Shown: positions 40,152 to 42,709 of the stretch, one piece after another | Layout of the letters: the number at the start of each line of letters is the position of its first letter | How positions within the stretch are numbered: position 1 is the stretch's first letter | NCBI GenBank assembly: GCA_013538855.1 | Contig: JABXJS010000173.1 | Location: 1 to 42,709 of the forward strand | Origin: Herpetosiphonaceae bacterium | GTDB lineage: Bacteria > Chloroflexota > Chloroflexia > Chloroflexales > Herpetosiphonaceae | Direction: 5' to 3' | Length of the DNA: 42,709 nucleotides | The notes under the pieces: generated by a model | Databases searched by the model: none | The model's input: the letters and a program-made list of their open reading frames with translations, nothing else | What the model was told of the DNA's origin: nothing | Position numbers and translations under genes: made by a program

Positions 40152-40745
40152 ATGCGCTTGATTGTCGGCCTAGGGAATCCAGGCGAAAAATATCAAAACA
40201 ATCGACATAACGTCGGATTTCAATGTGTAGCGGAGTATGCGCGGCGGCACGGGCTACAGTTTAGTGGCAAACGCTCCGACGCGCGCATCGCCGAGGGCCT
40301 GATCAATGGCGAGAAGGTGGTGCTGGCGCGCCCGCAGACGTACATGAACGAGAGCGGCCGTGCTGTCGGCGGGCTGCTGCGCTGGTACAAGCTCGACCCA
40401 GCCCGTGAGCTGCTGGTGATCTACGACGACCTTGATCTGCCGTTTGCAACGCTGCGGCTGCGCGCTCAGGGCAGCTCCGGTGGCCAGCGCGGTGTGCAGT
40501 CGATTATTCAGCAGCTTGGCACGCAGGTGTTTCCACGCCTGCGCTGTGGGATCGGCCGCCCGCCGCCAGGCTGGGAGGTGGTGGACTTTGTGCTGGGCAA
40601 CTGGAATGCCAGCGAGCGCGAGGTGCTGCCAGCGATCTACGACCGTGCCGTCGAGGCGTGTGACGCCTTCCTGCGCGATGAGCTGCCGCTGGCGATGAAC
40701 CGCATCAACAGCGCGCCGCCCCTGATTGGAGCAGCTGCCGAATGA
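40152..40745 (+). CDS. pth: Peptidyl-tRNA hydrolase
   Basis: 197 residues from ATG 40152, where LIVGLGNPG begins as in the family; earlier in-frame ATGs are non-coding. Key residues are N9, catalytic H19 (NRHNVG), N in TYMNESG (about 65) and D in YDDLDLP (about 95); GSSGGQRGVQSI follows. It frees tRNA from peptidyl-tRNA dropped during translation. AGGAC lies about 9 nt before the ATG. First gene of a three-gene operon, overlapping the YjbR gene by 4 nt (ATGA). Confidence 0.97.
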   Translation: MRLIVGLGNPGEKYQNNRHNVGFQCVAEYARRHGLQFSGKRSDARIAEGLINGEKVVLARPQTYMNESGRAVGGLLRWYKLDPARELLVIYDDLDLPFATLRLRAQGSSGGQRGVQSIIQQLGTQVFPRLRCGIGRPPPGWEVVDFVLGNWNASEREVLPAIYDRAVEACDAFLRDELPLAMNRINSAPPLIGAAAE

Positions 40746-41104
40746 AATGGGAAACTGTTCGCACATATTGCGCTCAGCGGCCTGGCGCAACCGAGGAGCT
40801 GCCGTTTGGTCCGGATGTGCTGGTGTTCAAGGTTGGCGGCAAGATGTTTGCCCTGCTGAACTTCCAGCAGCCAGCCGGATTGAGCCTCAAGTGCGACCCC
40901 CTCCGGGCGCAAGTTTTACGCGCTACCTACGCGGCGATTGCGCCAGGCTACCATCTGAACAAGCAGCACTGGAATACGCTGATGTTGGATGGCAGCCTAG
41001 CGGCTGAGCTGATCTACGAGCTTGTTAATCACTCCTATGATTTAGTGGTGGCGAAGCTGCCCAAAGCAGTCCGCGCAACATTGCAACAACACGATGAGCT
41101 ATGA
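40742..41104 (+). CDS. MmcQ/YjbR-family protein
   Basis: 120 residues. PGATEELPFGPDVLVFKVGGKMFALLNF (about 14-40) and the HLNKQHWNTLMLDG block (about 70-84) are hallmarks of the MmcQ/YjbR fold (CyaY-like), annotated as DNA-binding on limited evidence. Start overlaps the pth stop (ATGA); end overlaps the next gene (ATGA). Function unknown. Confidence 0.9.
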   Translation: MKWETVRTYCAQRPGATEELPFGPDVLVFKVGGKMFALLNFQQPAGLSLKCDPLRAQVLRATYAAIAPGYHLNKQHWNTLMLDGSLAAELIYELVNHSYDLVVAKLPKAVRATLQQHDEL

Positions 41105-42588
41105 GTAAACACGCAATTTGGTTTTGGCTCGCCATGGTGGCAATTTTGACCTGTGGCCTGGCGATCTACTTCTGGCCGCATCCAACCGCGACGGTGAGCG
41201 CTAAGCCTAGCGCCTCGGCCACGCCTGTAGCCCAACAAAGCACTAGTCAACCAGCCCCGACGCCGACGCCCTGGCGCTTTCCTGCGGGCGTGCGTGTCGC
41301 TGGCTTGGCTCTCGGCGGCATGAGCGAAGATGTTGCGCGGGCGAGCCTCCTTGAGCAGACTGCTGCGCCAACCCAGCCGCTGCGGCTGCTGGTGGACACA
41401 GCAACGGTTGCGCTGACGCCAACGCTCATTGCCTGGAAGCCGGATATTGATGCGACTGTCGCTGCGGCCCGCGCCCAGCTCGATGCTGGCACCGAGCGCG
41501 TGCAGCTGCCGCTCCAGATGACGTTTGATCGCGCTGCGCTGCGCGCCTACCTGACCGAGCTTGCGCCGACGGTGAATGTGTCGCCAACCGTAGGCTACAG
41601 CGCCACCCTGGCGGCTTTTGTGCTAACGCCCGGCTTAGCGCTGGATGTCGATGGCTCAGTCGAGGCGATCGCCGCCTATCTTGAGCAGCCGACTGCTGCG
41701 CGCAGCGTGCGGCTGCCGACTACGCCGATCACCACCGGCATACGCCCAACCGAACCGCAGATTCAAGCTGCACTCGCGGCGCGCGAGGCCGAGTGGGGCG
41801 GGTTTGTCGGTGTGGCGGTCGATGACCTCGTGACCGGCCGCTCCTTCGGCTACCACGCTGACACAGTGTTCTCGGGGATGAGCGTGATGAAAATCCCCAT
41901 CCTGATGCAAGCCTTTATCAGTCGGCCTGGCTTTACCGAGAGTCAGTACGATGCAATCGACCTGATGACGCGCATCAGCGACAACGATGCGGCCAACGAG
42001 CTGCTGGCGCTGATCGGCGCTGGCGATGGTCTGACTGGCGTCGAGACCATGAACGCCACACTTGCCGATACGCTCGGCCTGACCTACACGTCGCTGGCGG
42101 CACCGTTCGAGTCAATCGAGTATCTGTCGAAGTTTGAAGGCATCGAGTTTCCTATTCGCGGCGAGGAAGGCCCGCCGCCGTTCACTGCTGCCGATCCCTA
42201 CGTGCGCACCACGCCGGAGGAGATGAACGCGGTGGTCAAGGCGATTGTCGACTGTGCCGACGGCGGCGGCCCGCTGCTGAAGATGCGGCCCACCGAGCTG
42301 AACCCAACCCGCTGCTCGGAGATGCTGCAGATCATGGCGCGCAACCAGGATACGAATAAAATCGTGGCCGGCGTGCCGCGCAGCGCCTTTGTCGCCCACA
42401 AGAGCGGCTGGATCGACGACTGTCGCGCCGACGCTGGCTATGTGCGCGATGCCCACGGCAATCGCTATGTGGTAAGCCTGTGGATTTGGCAGGATGACTA
42501 TATCGAGACTGAGGTCTCCGATCCGCTGCTCGCCGATTTGTCACGGATCGTGTACACCGCCTTTGTGCCGCTGGTGCAGGAGCGCTAG
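41101..42588 (+). CDS. Membrane-anchored class A beta-lactamase-like serine hydrolase
   Basis: 495 residues. N-terminal anchor (about 7-25), a Ser/Thr/Pro-rich linker (about 28-58), then a pair of peptidoglycan-binding-like domains (about 60-225; VRVAGLALGGMSEDVA style). The catalytic part has the penicilloyl-serine motifs S261-V-M-K264, S293-D-N295 and K434-S-G436. The Glu166-type general base (ExxLN) is not seen, so it may be a DD-peptidase or transpeptidase-like enzyme rather than a hydrolysing beta-lactamase. Third gene after pth (ATGA overlap). Activity is inference. Confidence 0.85.
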   Translation: MSKHAIWFWLAMVAILTCGLAIYFWPHPTATVSAKPSASATPVAQQSTSQPAPTPTPWRFPAGVRVAGLALGGMSEDVARASLLEQTAAPTQPLRLLVDTATVALTPTLIAWKPDIDATVAAARAQLDAGTERVQLPLQMTFDRAALRAYLTELAPTVNVSPTVGYSATLAAFVLTPGLALDVDGSVEAIAAYLEQPTAARSVRLPTTPITTGIRPTEPQIQAALAAREAEWGGFVGVAVDDLVTGRSFGYHADTVFSGMSVMKIPILMQAFISRPGFTESQYDAIDLMTRISDNDAANELLALIGAGDGLTGVETMNATLADTLGLTYTSLAAPFESIEYLSKFEGIEFPIRGEEGPPPFTAADPYVRTTPEEMNAVVKAIVDCADGGGPLLKMRPTELNPTRCSEMLQIMARNQDTNKIVAGVPRSAFVAHKSGWIDDCRADAGYVRDAHGNRYVVSLWIWQDDYIETEVSDPLLADLSRIVYTAFVPLVQER

Positions 42589-42591
42589 CGG

Positions 42592-42621
42592 CTGCTGAGT
42601 TCTACGCGCTAAGCTCAGTAG
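42592..42621. terminator. Weak hairpin after the serine-hydrolase gene
   Basis: CTGCTGAG (42592-42599) with CTCAGTAG (42614-42621), one G-U pair, 14-base loop, no T-run. It lies between convergent genes. Confidence 0.35.
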
Positions 42622-42622
42622 A

Positions 42623-42709
42623 TCACAGGATTGGCTCGGGTGGCGTGTAGGGTCGGTACGGTGCGAGCGGGATAGCCCGAACCATGCCGTAGATGGCCGT
42701 TACGGCATC
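42623..42709 (-). CDS. C-terminal end of an unidentified protein (runs off right edge)
   Basis: A minus-strand frame is open from the window end to a TGA at 42625-42623: 28 residues ending RPYTPPEPIL. Convergent spacing to the serine-hydrolase gene (34 bp) and intact frame suggest a real gene end. Too short for family assignment. Confidence 0.45.
   Translation of the reverse strand, partial: DAVTAIYGMVRAIPLAPYRPYTPPEPIL

Overview
The window reads as a chromosomal segment of a heterotrophic member of the Chloroflexota, probably class Chloroflexia. This is inferred from gene content and style: visibly GC-rich coding DNA, Thr/Pro-rich linkers behind membrane anchors, a DhnA-type class I fructose-bisphosphate aldolase, a CxxC/RG-rich zinc-ribbon protein, a TgpA-like transglutaminase and a glyoxylate-bypass operon. 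No marker gene fixes the genus. I saw no rRNA, tRNA, CRISPR array, transposase or phage gene. Two clusters of short tandem repeats (about 12.58-12.93 kb and 38.50-38.65 kb) are the only repetitive DNA.

Layout. 1-1848 (-): a NYN/LOTUS RNase-like protein running off the left edge. 2252-2626 (+): a zinc-ribbon protein with a long repeat-bearing leader. 2700-6821: a single-domain response regulator, a TetR regulator with an MFS exporter, an SDR and a HAD hydrolase. 6931-9312: an anchored zinc peptidase, a P-loop kinase-like protein and a methyltransferase. 9405-12366 (-): aceB-aceA (malate synthase, isocitrate lyase) with a promoter and a candidate operator. 13066-14274 (+): an odd protein with an N-terminus like cargo of extracellular contractile injection systems and a possible JAMM metalloprotease core.

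14276-19473 (-) is one tight operon: methyltransferase, TatD, TgpA-like transglutaminase, OmpR-type regulator, DCC thiol protein. 19651-24456 (-) is an eight-gene operon: DinB-like protein, membrane protein, two methylthioadenosine-phosphorylase-family proteins, map, lspA, class II aldolase, DUF1232 protein. Divergent from it are a class I FBP aldolase, a phosphoribosyltransferase and a triple-PAS histidine kinase. 28267-29312 (-): GNAT and NUDIX. 29452-32460 (+): HAD-IIA phosphatase, GT2 glycosyltransferase and lipoprotein esterase, closed by a strong terminator. 32807-37240 (+): a branched-chain-amino-acid-type ABC cassette (binding lipoprotein and two permeases, no ATPases) fused into an operon with a dCACHE-HAMP-STAS receptor, closed by a textbook terminator. 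37339-40051 (-): an APH-type kinase, a fructosamine-kinase-like protein and a YtkA-like secreted protein. 40152-42588 (+): pth, a YjbR protein and an anchored serine hydrolase. A protein C-terminus enters from the right edge.

The most interesting points are (1) the injection-system-cargo-like/JAMM protein; (2) the nucleoside-phosphorylase pair, one with an Asn/Ala base-pocket signature suggesting 6-oxopurine (methylthioinosine-type) specificity and the other with degenerate catalytic motifs, co-transcribed with a class II aldolase that fits a DHAP-shunt-like salvage route; (3) the ATPase-less ABC cassette with a STAS-output receptor; and (4) a recurrent extended -10 motif (TGGTACAAT), twice followed at once by a 5'-terminal hairpin. 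All functions are inferred by reading motifs; no database search was run.
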